Shown here piece by piece: positions 1 through 7,255 of a DNA stretch of 64,000 bases. The translations under genes and the position numbers were made by a program. The stretch spans positions 1,798,001-1,862,000 of the forward strand of contig NZ_CP076544.1 of assembly GCF_018885305.1 (NCBI RefSeq), in the 5' to 3' direction. Each line of letters starts with the position of its first letter. Position 1 is the first letter of the stretch. This stretch comes from Curtobacterium sp. L6-1. Its GTDB lineage: Bacteria > Actinomycetota > Actinomycetes > Actinomycetales > Microbacteriaceae. The notes under the pieces are model-generated. The model had not been told where the DNA came from. It did not search any database and saw only the letters and a program-made list of their open reading frames with translations.

Positions 1-442
1 CGGCGAACGGCACGTTGAGGCGCTTGGCGAGGGTCTGCGCCAGGTACGTCTTGCCGCAGCCGGTCGGGCCGATGAGCAGGATGTTCGACTTGGCGATCTC
101 GACGTCGTCGCGGTCCTCGGCGGCGGTGATCTGCCCCTGCGCCCGGATGCGCTTGTAGTGGTTGTAGACGGCGACCGCGAGTGCACGCTTCGCCGGGTCC
201 TGCCCGATGACGTACTCCTGCAGGAAGTCGAAGATCTCGCGCGGCTTCGGCAGGTCGAACTCGCCGCTGCCGGTGTCCTCGCCGGCTTCGGCCAGGCGCT
301 CCTCGATGATCTCGTTGCAGAGTTCGACGCATTCGTCGCAGATGTAGACGCCGGGACCGGCGATCAGCTGCTGCACCTGCTTCTGGCTCTTCCCACAGAA
401 GGAGCACTTCAGGAGGTCGGCGCTCTCTCCGATGCGTGCCAT
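1..442 (-). CDS. clpX: ClpX, ATP-dependent Clp protease unfoldase subunit (N-terminal part)
   Basis: ClpX is the AAA+ unfoldase that recognises substrates and threads them into the ClpP protease in the cytoplasm. Only the first 147 codons are present; the rest lies beyond the left edge. Reading from the ATG at 442, a four-cysteine zinc-binding domain is visible (C13, C16, C35, C38), followed by an ATP-binding P-loop, GPTGCGKT, starting at residue 125. The gene lies on the same strand as clpP1 and clpP2 but is separated from clpP2 by a forward-strand copper-type gene pair and a repeat array, so it probably has its own promoter; a candidate -10 (TAGGCT) is at 506-511. The family call is secure. 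Confidence 0.97.
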   Translation of the reverse strand, partial: MARIGESADLLKCSFCGKSQKQVQQLIAGPGVYICDECVELCNEIIEERLAEAGEDTGSGEFDLPKPREIFDFLQEYVIGQDPAKRALAVAVYNHYKRIRAQGQITAAEDRDDVEIAKSNILLIGPTGCGKTYLAQTLAKRLNVPFA

Positions 443-496
443 GCTCTCGGCCTTCCCTGGTCGACGTGCGCCGCCAGTGCGGTACACGAGGTCGTC

Positions 497-528
497 GTGT
501 CACCGAGCCTAACCGCATCCGGTGACAC
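497..528. promoter_or_regulatory. Inverted repeat around a candidate clpX promoter
   Basis: Perfect 9-bp arms GTGTCACCG (497-505) and CGGTGACAC (520-528) flank a candidate reverse-strand -10, TAGGCT (506-511), about 65 bp upstream of clpX. The position suits an operator or an activator site. The sequence does not resemble the ClgR motif, so the binding protein is unknown. Confidence 0.4.
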
Positions 529-591
529 AGTCGGGGACCCCTGGCCGCGTTCGCCCACGGCGTCCCGGGACTGGTAGCGTGGACCCCGTTG

Positions 592-608
592 CTCTACAAG
601 TTGTAGAG
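592..608 (+). promoter_or_regulatory. Palindromic operator candidate upstream of ycnI (BlaI/CopY-like)
   Basis: CTCTACAAGTTGTAGAG is a perfect inverted repeat with 8-bp arms and one central base. It lies 21 bp before the ycnI start and just downstream of a possible -10, TAGCGT (575-580). The TACA-n3-TGTA core resembles operators of the BlaI/MecI/CopY repressor family, which often control copper genes. No such regulator is encoded in this window, so the assignment is inference. Confidence 0.55.
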
Positions 609-629
609 AACGGGCTCCCTGGAGGAACC

Positions 630-1385
630 ATGCAGAAGCGCCTCGCCGCCGGTGGCGTCGCGACCCTCGGTGTCGCCGCCGCGATCGTCCTCGGCACCGC
701 CGCCTCGGCCAGCGCCCACGTCGAGGCGGAAGCCACCTCGACGGCCGCCAACTCGTACACCACGGTCACCTTCTCGGTGCCGCACGGCTGCGACGGCTCC
801 CCCACGACGAAGCTCCGGTTCCACGTGCCCGAGTCCGTGATCGAGGTCACGCCGACCGTCAACCCGAACTGGACCATCTCGAAGGCGACCGAGCCCTACA
901 CCGCCGCGAGCTCCGCCGCCGGTGACGACGACGAGGCCGAAGCCGCCGCCGAGCGCGTCACGAGCATCACCTACACGGCGAAGACCCCGCTCCCCGCCGA
1001 CGAGCGCGACACGTTCTCGCTCTCGTTCTCGCTGCCGGACGGCAAGGCCGGCGACACGGTGTCGATGCCCGTCACGCAGACCTGCGAAGCGGGCTCCACC
1101 GAGTGGGACCAGGCGACGAAGGCCGGCCAGGCCGAGCCGGAGCACCCGGCCCCCGCCATCACCCTCACCGCGGCCGACGCAGCCGGCGACGAGCACGCCC
1201 ACGGCACCACGGAGTCGACCGAGTCCGACGCGGCGGCGGCGACCACCGCCTCCAGTTCGACCACGGCGGAGGCGGCGGACCCGGACCTGGTGGGCCGGTT
1301 CCTCGGGCTCGGCGGCCTGCTCCTCGGCGCGGTCGCGCTCGTCGTCTCGGTCGCGGCCACACGCCGACGCGGCAGCAGCAAGTGA
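630..1385 (+). CDS. ycnI: YcnI family (DUF1775) secreted copper-binding protein
   Basis: This 251-residue exported protein has a Sec signal peptide (about residues 1-28, ending ASASA). Predicted cleavage leaves a histidine as the first mature residue (HVEAEA). In characterised YcnI proteins that N-terminal histidine is part of a Cu(II) site. A DUF1775 domain is followed by an Ala/Glu/Thr-rich linker and one C-terminal membrane helix with a short basic tail, so the protein should be anchored on the outer face of the membrane. ATG at 630 was chosen because GGAGG precedes it and the signal peptide starts there. The stop overlaps the GTG of the CopC-like gene, so the two are probably translationally coupled. 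The likely role is copper acquisition or handling. Confidence 0.85.
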   Translation: MQKRLAAGGVATLGVAAAIVLGTAASASAHVEAEATSTAANSYTTVTFSVPHGCDGSPTTKLRFHVPESVIEVTPTVNPNWTISKATEPYTAASSAAGDDDEAEAAAERVTSITYTAKTPLPADERDTFSLSFSLPDGKAGDTVSMPVTQTCEAGSTEWDQATKAGQAEPEHPAPAITLTAADAAGDEHAHGTTESTESDAAAATTASSSTTAEAADPDLVGRFLGLGGLLLGAVALVVSVAATRRRGSSK

Positions 1386-2026
1386 GGTCGGCTGACCGGA
1401 CGCGACGCCGGGCCGGGAGGCTCGGGGCCGCGTCCGCCGCCGCCCTCGCGATCGCGGGCGGTGCGGTCCTCGGCCTCGCCGCCCCGGCCAGTGCGCACAA
1501 CTACGTCGTCTCGGCGACGCCCGCGGCCGACAGCACCCTGACGAGCCTGCCGAAGACCTTCGCCATCACGACGAACGACCGGCTGCTCGACATCGGCGAC
1601 ACGGACTCCGGGTTCGCGTACCGCATCGTCGGTCCGGACGGGAAGTACTTCGAGAACGGCTGCGTCGACGTCGAGGGGCCGACCATGTCCACCGCGGCGG
1701 CGCTCGGCGACTCGGGGAAGTACACCGTCGAGTGGCAGATCATCTCGGCGGACGGGCACACCGTCTCGGACTCGTACGACTTCACCTGGGACGCCCCGGC
1801 CGGCTTCTCCCCCGCTACGGGATCGGCCGAGCCGCCGAGCTGCGCGACCGACGGGGCGAGCTCGTCGGCCGCTGCGACGACGACGGGCACGGAGTCCGGC
1901 GAGTCCTCGTCGACGGCGTCCGACGCGCTGTGGATCGGCGCGGGCGGGATCGTCGTCGTCGCCGCGGTCGTCGCCGTGCTGCTGCTCGTCCGTCGTCGCC
2001 CGGCCCCCGCCAGCGACGAGGACTAA
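1382..2026 (+). CDS. CopC-domain copper-binding membrane-anchored protein
   Basis: This 214-residue protein has a signal peptide ending in APASA, a CopC-type beta-sandwich domain, a Ser/Thr-rich linker and a C-terminal transmembrane helix with a basic tail. The predicted mature N-terminus is again histidine (HNYVVSATP), the usual first Cu(II) ligand of CopC. A second family-typical histidine lies in ISADGHTVSDSYDF. The GTG at 1382 overlaps the ycnI stop by 4 bp. YcnI-CopC pairing is common in Gram-positive bacteria, often with a CopD membrane protein; no CopD is present here. The role is inferred to be extracytoplasmic copper binding or delivery. Confidence 0.8.
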   Translation: MRSADRTRRRAGRLGAASAAALAIAGGAVLGLAAPASAHNYVVSATPAADSTLTSLPKTFAITTNDRLLDIGDTDSGFAYRIVGPDGKYFENGCVDVEGPTMSTAAALGDSGKYTVEWQIISADGHTVSDSYDFTWDAPAGFSPATGSAEPPSCATDGASSSAAATTTGTESGESSSTASDALWIGAGGIVVVAAVVAVLLLVRRRPAPASDED

Positions 2027-2090
2027 ACCCCGCCGGGGCCGCGCGGCCCGGCGCCGTGCGGGGCCGGTGCGCCCCTGCCCTTCGGGCGCC

Positions 2091-2696
2091 GAGGTCGCAC
2101 GCCCCGCCGCCGCCCGACCGTCGACGTCGCACGATCGGCCGCCCGACAGCCCTCCCGGCGGCAGAACGGGCGACCTGGGCCCCGCCCGCCCCTCGCGCCG
2201 ACAGACCCCAACACCGCCGACCCCGACGGCTACGCCTTCCCCGAGGTCGCACGACGCGCCGTCAGAGTTCGGCCGAGGTCGCGCAGCGCGCCGCCGCCCG
2301 ACCGTCGACGTCGCACGATCGGCCGCCCGACAGCCCTTCCGGCGGCAGAACGAGCGACCTCGGCCCCGCCTCGGTTCGGACGGCCGAACGGCCCCGGCAC
2401 GACCCGACGCGACGCCCGATCCCGCTGCAGCTCGACCGCCCCCCTGCCGAAGTCGCAGGACATGCCGCCAGCAGTCCACCGAGGTCGCACGATCGGCCGC
2501 AGGAAAGCCCTTCCGGCGGCAGAACGTGCGACCTCGGCCCCGCCCCGGTTCGGGCGTCGACGGGCACGCCGCCGCTGGGCCTGGCTGGCGCCCCTTCCCC
2601 GAGGTCGCAGGACACGCCGCCGGCAGTCTGTCGAAGTCGCACGATCGGCCGGACCACGGCCCGTCCGGCGGCAGGACGTGCGACCTCGGCGGGCGG
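2091..2696. repeat. Array of four 96-bp palindromic modules
   Basis: The 884 bp between the convergent copC-like and clpP2 genes hold no convincing gene. Four related modules of about 96 bp start at 2091, 2275, 2449 and 2601. Each has two forward copies of a GAGGTCGCAC-like core (one often GACGTCGCACGATCGGCC) and one reverse copy, GGCGGCAGAACGTGCGACCTC. Either forward copy can pair with the reverse copy to form alternative hairpins. An extra forward core is at 2243. Modules 1 and 2 are nearly identical over about 90 bp. I saw no other copies in the window. Confidence 0.85.
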
Positions 2697-2798
2697 GCGG
2701 CCGGACCACGGCCCGTCCGGCGGCAGGACGTGCGACCTCGGCGGGCGGACGGCCGGACCACGGCCCGTCCGGCGGCAGGACGTGCGACCTCGGCGGGC
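2647..2798. repeat. Three tandem copies of a 52-bp unit
   Basis: The reverse half of the fourth palindromic module is repeated in tandem with a 52-bp period (starts 2647, 2699, 2751). Each copy carries GGCCGGACCACGGCCCGTCC followed by the GGCGGCAGGACGTGCGACCTC core. The copies differ at only a few positions near their ends, which suggests recent duplication. Confidence 0.85.
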
Positions 2799-2863
2799 TC
2801 ACCGCACGCCGACCACCGCACTCGGCGCCCCGCGCGCCCGTCCGCCCGCCCGCACGCCCGCGC

Positions 2864-2905
2864 ACGACGAAGGCCCCGTACCGATCGGGACGGGGCCTTC
2901 GTCGT
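2864..2905 (-). terminator. Intrinsic terminator after clpP2
   Basis: A perfect 16-bp stem (2864-2879 with 2890-2905) and 10-base loop begins 5 bp past the clpP2 stop codon. There is no clear U tract, as is usual in high-GC actinobacteria. Confidence 0.75.
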
Positions 2906-2910
2906 CTGCG

Positions 2911-3570
2911 CTACTTGACCAGCGCCGGCAGGTTCTTGCGGCTGGTGAGGACCTGGTCGATCAGGCCGTACTCCACCGCTTCCTGCGCGGACATGATCTT
3001 GTCGCGCTCGATGTCGTGGTTGATCTCTTCCGGCGTCTTGTTCGAGTGCTTCGACAGCGTCTCCTCGAGCCAGGTGCGCATGCGGAGGATCTCCGCCGCC
3101 TGGATCTCGATGTCGGACGCCTGACCGCCACCCTGCTGGGTCGCGGGCTGGTGGATGAGCACGCGGGCGTTCGGGAGCGCCAGGCGCTTGCCCGGGGTGC
3201 CACCGGCGAGGAGCACCGACGCGGCCGAGGCAGCCTGACCGAGGCACACGGTCTGGATCTGCGGACGGATGTACTGCATCGTGTCGTAGATCGCCGTCAT
3301 CGCGGTGAACGAGCCACCGGGCGAGTTGATGTACATGACGATGTCGCGGTCCGGGTCCATCGACTCGAGCACGAGCAGCTGGGCCATGACGTCGTCAGCC
3401 GACGCGTCGTCGACCTGGACACCGAGGAACACGATGCGGTCCTCGAAGAGCTTCGCGTACGGGTCCTGCCGCTTGTAGCCGTAGGCCGTGCGCTCTTCGA
3501 AGCTCGGCAGGATGTACCGATTGGACGGGGCCGGGACGTTCTGCGCGCCACCGAGCATGGGGAGATGCAT
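2911..3570 (-). CDS. clpP2: ClpP2, ATP-dependent Clp protease proteolytic subunit
   Basis: One of two serine protease subunits of the Clp machine; actinobacterial ClpP1 and ClpP2 assemble into a mixed two-ring chamber loaded by ClpX or ClpC. The 219-residue product has the nucleophile serine at about residue 115 in GQAASAAS, the catalytic histidine in LIHQP and the usual oxyanion-hole segment INSPGG. The ATG at 3570 follows a purine-rich AAAGGAA. A 26-bp gap after clpP1 on the same strand indicates an operon. It is read as ClpP2 because it is the downstream copy and has the longer N-terminal region typical of that subunit. Confidence 0.96.
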   Translation of the reverse strand: MHLPMLGGAQNVPAPSNRYILPSFEERTAYGYKRQDPYAKLFEDRIVFLGVQVDDASADDVMAQLLVLESMDPDRDIVMYINSPGGSFTAMTAIYDTMQYIRPQIQTVCLGQAASAASVLLAGGTPGKRLALPNARVLIHQPATQQGGGQASDIEIQAAEILRMRTWLEETLSKHSNKTPEEINHDIERDKIMSAQEAVEYGLIDQVLTSRKNLPALVK

Positions 3571-3596
3571 TCTCGATTCCTTTTCTTCGGTGGGGA

Positions 3597-4226
3597 TCAG
3601 GACTGGGCGTCGGGCTCGGCGGCCGGGGTCGGCGTCTCGCCGTCGGTGACGGTTCCGCCGCCGCCGATGACCTCGGCGGACGAGGCACGGAGGTGGTCGA
3701 CGAAGCCGTACTCGAGGGCTTCCTGCGCCGTGAACCAGTTGTCGCGGTCGTTGTCCTTGAGGATCTGCTCGATCGACTTGCCGGTCTGCTCGGCGGTCAG
3801 CTCGGCCATCCGCTGCTTCATGTCGAGGATGACCTTCGCCTGCGTCTGGATGTCCGCGGCGGTACCGCCGAAGCCACCGGACGGCTGGTGCAGGAGCACG
3901 CGGGCGTTCGGGGTGATGTAGCGCTTGCCGGGCGTGCCGGACGAGAGCAGGAACTGCCCCATCGAGGCGGCGAGGCCGATGCCCACCGTGACGATGTCGT
4001 TCGGCACGAACTGCATCGTGTCGTAGATCGCCATGCCGGCGGTGATCGAGCCACCGGGCGAGTTGATGTAGAGGTAGATGTCCTTCTCAGGGTCCTCGGC
4101 GGCGAGGAGCAGCAGCTTGGCTGCGATCTCGTTCGAGTTGTCGTCGCGGACCTCGGAGCCGAGCCACACGATCCGGTCTCTCAGAAGGCGGTCAAAAACA
4201 CTGGGGTTCAGTGTTGCTTCGGCCAT
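3597..4226 (-). CDS. clpP1: ClpP1, ATP-dependent Clp protease proteolytic subunit
   Basis: First of the paired ClpP subunits, 209 residues. The catalytic serine (about S88 in GLAASMGQ), the histidine (about H113 in LLHQP) and the INSPGGSI oxyanion segment are visible. The C-terminus carries a short Gly/Thr/Pro/Glu tail. The ATG at 4226 is preceded by GGGAGC. The gene heads a clpP1-clpP2 operon with its own leader between tig and clpP1, where a candidate ClgR box is found. In actinobacteria these subunits are usually essential and ClgR-activated; that is family knowledge, not shown here. Confidence 0.96.
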   Translation of the reverse strand: MAEATLNPSVFDRLLRDRIVWLGSEVRDDNSNEIAAKLLLLAAEDPEKDIYLYINSPGGSITAGMAIYDTMQFVPNDIVTVGIGLAASMGQFLLSSGTPGKRYITPNARVLLHQPSGGFGGTAADIQTQAKVILDMKQRMAELTAEQTGKSIEQILKDNDRDNWFTAQEALEYGFVDHLRASSAEVIGGGGTVTDGETPTPAAEPDAQS

Positions 4227-4293
4227 GGAAAAGCTCCCGTTCAGTTGTCGCTTGTTGTCGAACTTATCGGTTGCAACGCACGCGGTCTCGTGT

Positions 4294-4307
4294 GTTCGCT
4301 GTCGGCG
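4294..4307 (-). promoter_or_regulatory. Candidate ClgR box upstream of clpP1
   Basis: GTTCGC-N5-GCG, the form described for Streptomyces ClgR operators, lies 68-81 bp upstream of the clpP1 start. ClgR activates clpP1P2 in several actinobacteria. The motif is short, so position gives most of the support. Confidence 0.45.
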
Positions 4308-4324
4308 GTCAGCCGGTGCGGGAA

Positions 4325-4368
4325 CGGACAGGAGGCGCGGTGCCAGCTGGCACCGCGCCTCCTGTCCG
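4325..4368 (-). terminator. Intrinsic terminator after tig
   Basis: A 44-bp perfect palindrome, which folds into a hairpin of about 20 bp with AGCT at its tip, lies 15 bp past the trigger factor stop codon. Confidence 0.8.
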
Positions 4369-4383
4369 TGAGGGTGGTCGCGA

Positions 4384-5727
4384 CTACTTCGCGTCGGCCT
4401 CGGCCGACTCGTCGTCGGCCTCGTCGGACTCGACGTCGGCGTCCTGGGCGACACCCGCGGTGAACGCGGAGAGGTCGACCGGGTTGCCGGCGGTGTCCTT
4501 GACGGTGACCTTCGACAGGACCGTCGCGACGGCCTTCGAGCGGGCGACCTCGCCGACCATGCCGGGGATCTGGCCGTTCTGGTCGATCACCTTGATGAAC
4601 TCGGCGGGCTCCATGCCGTACTGCGAGGCGGCCTGGATGAGGTACTGCGTGAGCTCCTCCTGCGAGACCTGGATCTGCTCCTTCTCGGCGATGGAGTCGA
4701 GCAGGATCTGCGAGCGGAACGCCTTCTCGCTGGACTCGGCGACCTCCTTGCGGTGCTCGTCGTCCTCGAGACGGTTCTCCTGCTCGAGGTGACGGTGCAC
4801 CTCGTCCTCGATGAGCTTCTCGGAGATCGGGATCTCCACCGACTCGAGGAGCTTCTCGACGAGCTTGTCGCGAGCCGCCGCGCCCTGGCCGAAGGTCTTC
4901 GACTTGGCGATCTGGTCCTTGAGGTCGGCCTTGAGCTCGTCGAGCGTGTCGAACTGGCTGGCGATCTGGGCGAACTCGTCGTCGGCCTCGGGGAGCTCGC
5001 GCTCCTTGACGGCGGTGACGGTCACGGCGATCTGAGCGGTCTCGCCCTCGCGGTCGCCACCGACGAGCTTCGACTCGAAGGTGGTGGACTCGCCTGCGGT
5101 GAGGGACTCGAGCGCCTCGTCGATGCCCTCGAGCAGGTCGCCGGAGCCGATCTCGTAGGAGACGCCGGTGGCCGAGTCGACCTCGTCGTCACCGATGGTG
5201 GCGGTCAGGTCGAGCTGGGCGAAGTCACCGGACGTCGCCGGACGGTCGACCGTCACGAGGGTGCCGAAGCGGGTGCGCAGGTTCTGCAGTTCCTCGTCGA
5301 TCTCCTCGTCGGAGACCTCGACCTCGTCGACCTCGAGCTCGAAGGAGCCGTAGTCGGGGAGGTCGAACTCGGGGCGGACGTCCACCTCGAAGGTGAGGAC
5401 GAGGTCGCCGGAGAAGTCCTTAACGTTGGGCAGTTCGGCGACGTCGGCCTCGGCACGGCCGAGGATGCGCAGCTCCTGCTCGTCCACCGCCTGGCGGTAG
5501 AAGGTGTCGATGGCGTCGCCGACGGCGTGGTTCAGGACCTCGCCACGGCCGACGCGCTGGTCGACGATCGCCGGCGGGACCTTGCCCTTGCGGAAGCCGG
5601 GGATGTTGATCTGCTCGGCGATGTGCTTGTACGCGTGGTCGATGCTCGGCTTGAGATCTTCCGGCGTCACGTTCACGGTGAGCTTGACGCGGGTGTCGCT
5701 CACCTTGTCGACGGTGCTGGTGGCCAA
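4384..5727 (-). CDS. tig: Trigger factor, ribosome-associated chaperone and peptidyl-prolyl isomerase
   Basis: A 447-residue trigger factor, the first chaperone met by nascent chains at the ribosomal exit. The ribosome-docking signature GFRKGKVP is at residues 44-51. An FKBP-type isomerase domain occupies the middle and the substrate-cradling helical domain the C-terminal half, ending in a long acidic Asp/Glu tail. Length and domain order are normal for actinobacteria. The ATG at 5727 follows AGGAGAAC. It precedes clpP1P2 on the same strand, but a strong hairpin separates them, so the two are probably separate transcripts. A tRNA-Pro gene lies 36 bp upstream. Confidence 0.97.
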   Translation of the reverse strand: MATSTVDKVSDTRVKLTVNVTPEDLKPSIDHAYKHIAEQINIPGFRKGKVPPAIVDQRVGRGEVLNHAVGDAIDTFYRQAVDEQELRILGRAEADVAELPNVKDFSGDLVLTFEVDVRPEFDLPDYGSFELEVDEVEVSDEEIDEELQNLRTRFGTLVTVDRPATSGDFAQLDLTATIGDDEVDSATGVSYEIGSGDLLEGIDEALESLTAGESTTFESKLVGGDREGETAQIAVTVTAVKERELPEADDEFAQIASQFDTLDELKADLKDQIAKSKTFGQGAAARDKLVEKLLESVEIPISEKLIEDEVHRHLEQENRLEDDEHRKEVAESSEKAFRSQILLDSIAEKEQIQVSQEELTQYLIQAASQYGMEPAEFIKVIDQNGQIPGMVGEVARSKAVATVLSKVTVKDTAGNPVDLSAFTAGVAQDADVESDEADDESAEADAK

Positions 5728-5763
5728 GGGATGTTCTCCTGTTGGTTGACGTTCGATGTGACC

Positions 5764-5840
5764 TGGTCGGGGCGACAGGATTTGAACCTGCGACCTCCCG
5801 CTCCCAAAGCGGGCGCTCTACCAAGCTGAGCTACGCCCCG
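5764..5840 (-). tRNA. tRNA-Pro (anticodon UGG)
   Basis: The reverse strand folds as a full cloverleaf: a 7-bp acceptor CGGGGCG/CGCCCCG, D arm AGCTCAGCTTGGTAGAGC, anticodon loop TTTGGGA giving UGG, and T loop TTCAAAT. The discriminator is A and the 3' CCA is encoded (5764-5766). Confidence 0.97.
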
Positions 5841-5967
5841 GTACGAGGGCCAGGATCGTCGTGTGCGCCGGACGGCGCGCGGGCAGGACGAGTCCGGCCC
5901 CACGACCTCGATGAGTCTAGCGGGCTCCGGGTGCGGAGAACCCGGCAGGACGCCCGGTTGTGGGAAG

Positions 5968-6231
5968 TCAGTCCTCCGCGGCCTTCCGGAGCCCCCGTCG
6001 CCAGCGCACGCCCACCAGGACCTGCACCGCCAGCGCGGCCACCCCGAGCAGCAGGCCGGCGACGATCCGCCAGACGTGCAGGAGCGCGTGCCACGGCTGG
6101 GCCTGCGGGTCGCCGAACAGCTCCGGCCGGAGGGACAGCACCAGCGCGGCGACGGCGACGAGCACGTAGGACAGGACCCGGGAGCGCCTGATCGTGCGCT
6201 GCGACGACTCGTCCGGCGGCGGCAGGATCAT
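5968..6231 (-). CDS. Small two-helix membrane protein
   Basis: An 87-residue protein with a charged N-terminus, two hydrophobic helices (about residues 20-40 and 53-75) and a basic C-terminus (VRWRRGLRKAAED). I do not recognise the family. ATG at 6231 was chosen because a longer frame would run into the divergent tRNA-Gly gene. It lies alone between two tRNA genes. Its codon use resembles that of its neighbours, which supports it being real. Confidence 0.6.
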   Translation of the reverse strand: MILPPPDESSQRTIRRSRVLSYVLVAVAALVLSLRPELFGDPQAQPWHALLHVWRIVAGLLLGVAALAVQVLVGVRWRRGLRKAAED

Positions 6232-6284
6232 GGGGGTGTCGTTCGTCCGGTATGGTGGTGGGGCTGCGACTCGTGCGCAGTCGC

Positions 6285-6358
6285 GGGGATGTAGCTCAAT
6301 GGTAGAGCCCCAGTCTTCCAAACTGGCTACGCGGGTTCGATTCCCGTCATCCCCTCCA
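6285..6358 (+). tRNA. tRNA-Gly (anticodon UCC)
   Basis: Cloverleaf with acceptor GGGGATG/CATCCCC, D loop AATGGTA, anticodon loop CTTCCAA giving UCC, and T loop TTCGATT. CCA is encoded at 6356-6358. Its 3' end is copied twice in tandem just downstream. Confidence 0.97.
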
Positions 6359-6393
6359 TTCCCGCCATCCCCTCCATTCCCGCCATCTCCTCT
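6340..6393 (+). repeat. 18-bp tandem repeat made from the tRNA-Gly 3' end
   Basis: Three copies of ATTCCCGYCATCCCCTCC start at 6340, 6358 and 6376. The first is the T-loop/acceptor end of tRNA-Gly itself; the others differ at one or a few positions. Confidence 0.85.
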
Positions 6394-6514
6394 GATCAGT
6401 CACGACGGGCTTTGTCCCCGATGACCGCATTTCGGAGGACTAGTGTGGCGGCACCCGGAAGGACGGCGACCGCGCGGTGGACCCCGCTGCCGCAGCAGAT
6501 CGATCGCGGGCCCC

Positions 6515-7240
6515 ATGTCACGAGTCCGCTCCATCCTGCAGACCGCCCTCACCCTCCCTGCCCGGAGCGCCCGGTTCAGCGAGTTCGTCTTCCGCCGCTC
6601 CGACGCCGCGTTCGACGTGTTCCCGGACGACCCCGCAGCCGGTGAAGTGCCCGGAGCCGGGCTCGACCGTGTCCTGTTCATCGGCGAGCGCGGCGAGTTG
6701 TCCCTGGGCGTCCGCACGCACGAGCTGTCGATCCCGGCGTTCTTCGCGCGACACCGTGCCGCTCAGTACGGCCGGGGCACCGCGTGGTCGATCGCGAGCT
6801 GCCCGTCGTCGAGCATCCGGCAGCTGCCGGCGGTCGTCCGGGGGCACCGCGAGCAGCTGCGGGAGTGCCAGCTCGTCGTGGTCATGGTCGGGATCACCGA
6901 CTCCCTGAGCGTGATGGCGCCGGCGACGTGGGAACGACACCTGCGGGACACCGTCGAGGCGCTGCACGAGGCACTGCCCCGGGACGCGCGGGTCATGGTC
7001 GGCGAGATCCCGCCCCTCGACAACGCCGGCAGCCTCTCCCGTGCGGCACGTGTCGCGGCAGGGGTGCACGGGCGGGCACTCAACGCCCGGTCCCGCGCCG
7101 TGGCGGAGGACCTCGACCGGGTCGACGTCGTCGACTTCCCCGAGGAACTGACCCGGTCGGTGTGGCGCCCCGAGGCCGAGGAGCACCGGTACCGGGACAC
7201 CTACGCCGTGTGGGGCGCCCACCTGGCCGACCACGTCTGA
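6515..7240 (+). CDS. SGNH/GDSL-like protein without a clear catalytic serine
   Basis: A 241-residue protein with an SGNH-hydrolase-like layout: a first block FIGERGELSLG where active enzymes have GDS, a central VVMVGITDS resembling the GxND block, then an IPPLD segment. The expected block-I serine and the terminal DxxH pair are not evident, so it may be catalytically dead or only distantly related. The start is uncertain: ATG 6515 gives a family-like N-terminus, whereas a GTG at 6443 preceded by GGAGGA would add 24 Arg/Pro-rich residues. It converges with the ligase-like gene, with 15 bp between them. Confidence 0.5.
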   Translation: MSRVRSILQTALTLPARSARFSEFVFRRSDAAFDVFPDDPAAGEVPGAGLDRVLFIGERGELSLGVRTHELSIPAFFARHRAAQYGRGTAWSIASCPSSSIRQLPAVVRGHREQLRECQLVVVMVGITDSLSVMAPATWERHLRDTVEALHEALPRDARVMVGEIPPLDNAGSLSRAARVAAGVHGRALNARSRAVAEDLDRVDVVDFPEELTRSVWRPEAEEHRYRDTYAVWGAHLADHV

Positions 7241-7255
7241 CCCCGGCCGGCCCCG

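Noticed and set aside
2091..2798. CRISPR array
   Set aside because: Repeats are internally palindromic composites with related, not unique, spacers, and there are no cas genes.
2023..2918. Several open frames of 60-280 codons, on both strands, in the repeat region
   Set aside because: They only translate the palindromic repeats, have no ribosome sites, and are open in almost every frame.
6340..6393. Active attachment site of a prophage
   Set aside because: No integrase or phage gene lies nearby; only the short tandem duplication is seen.
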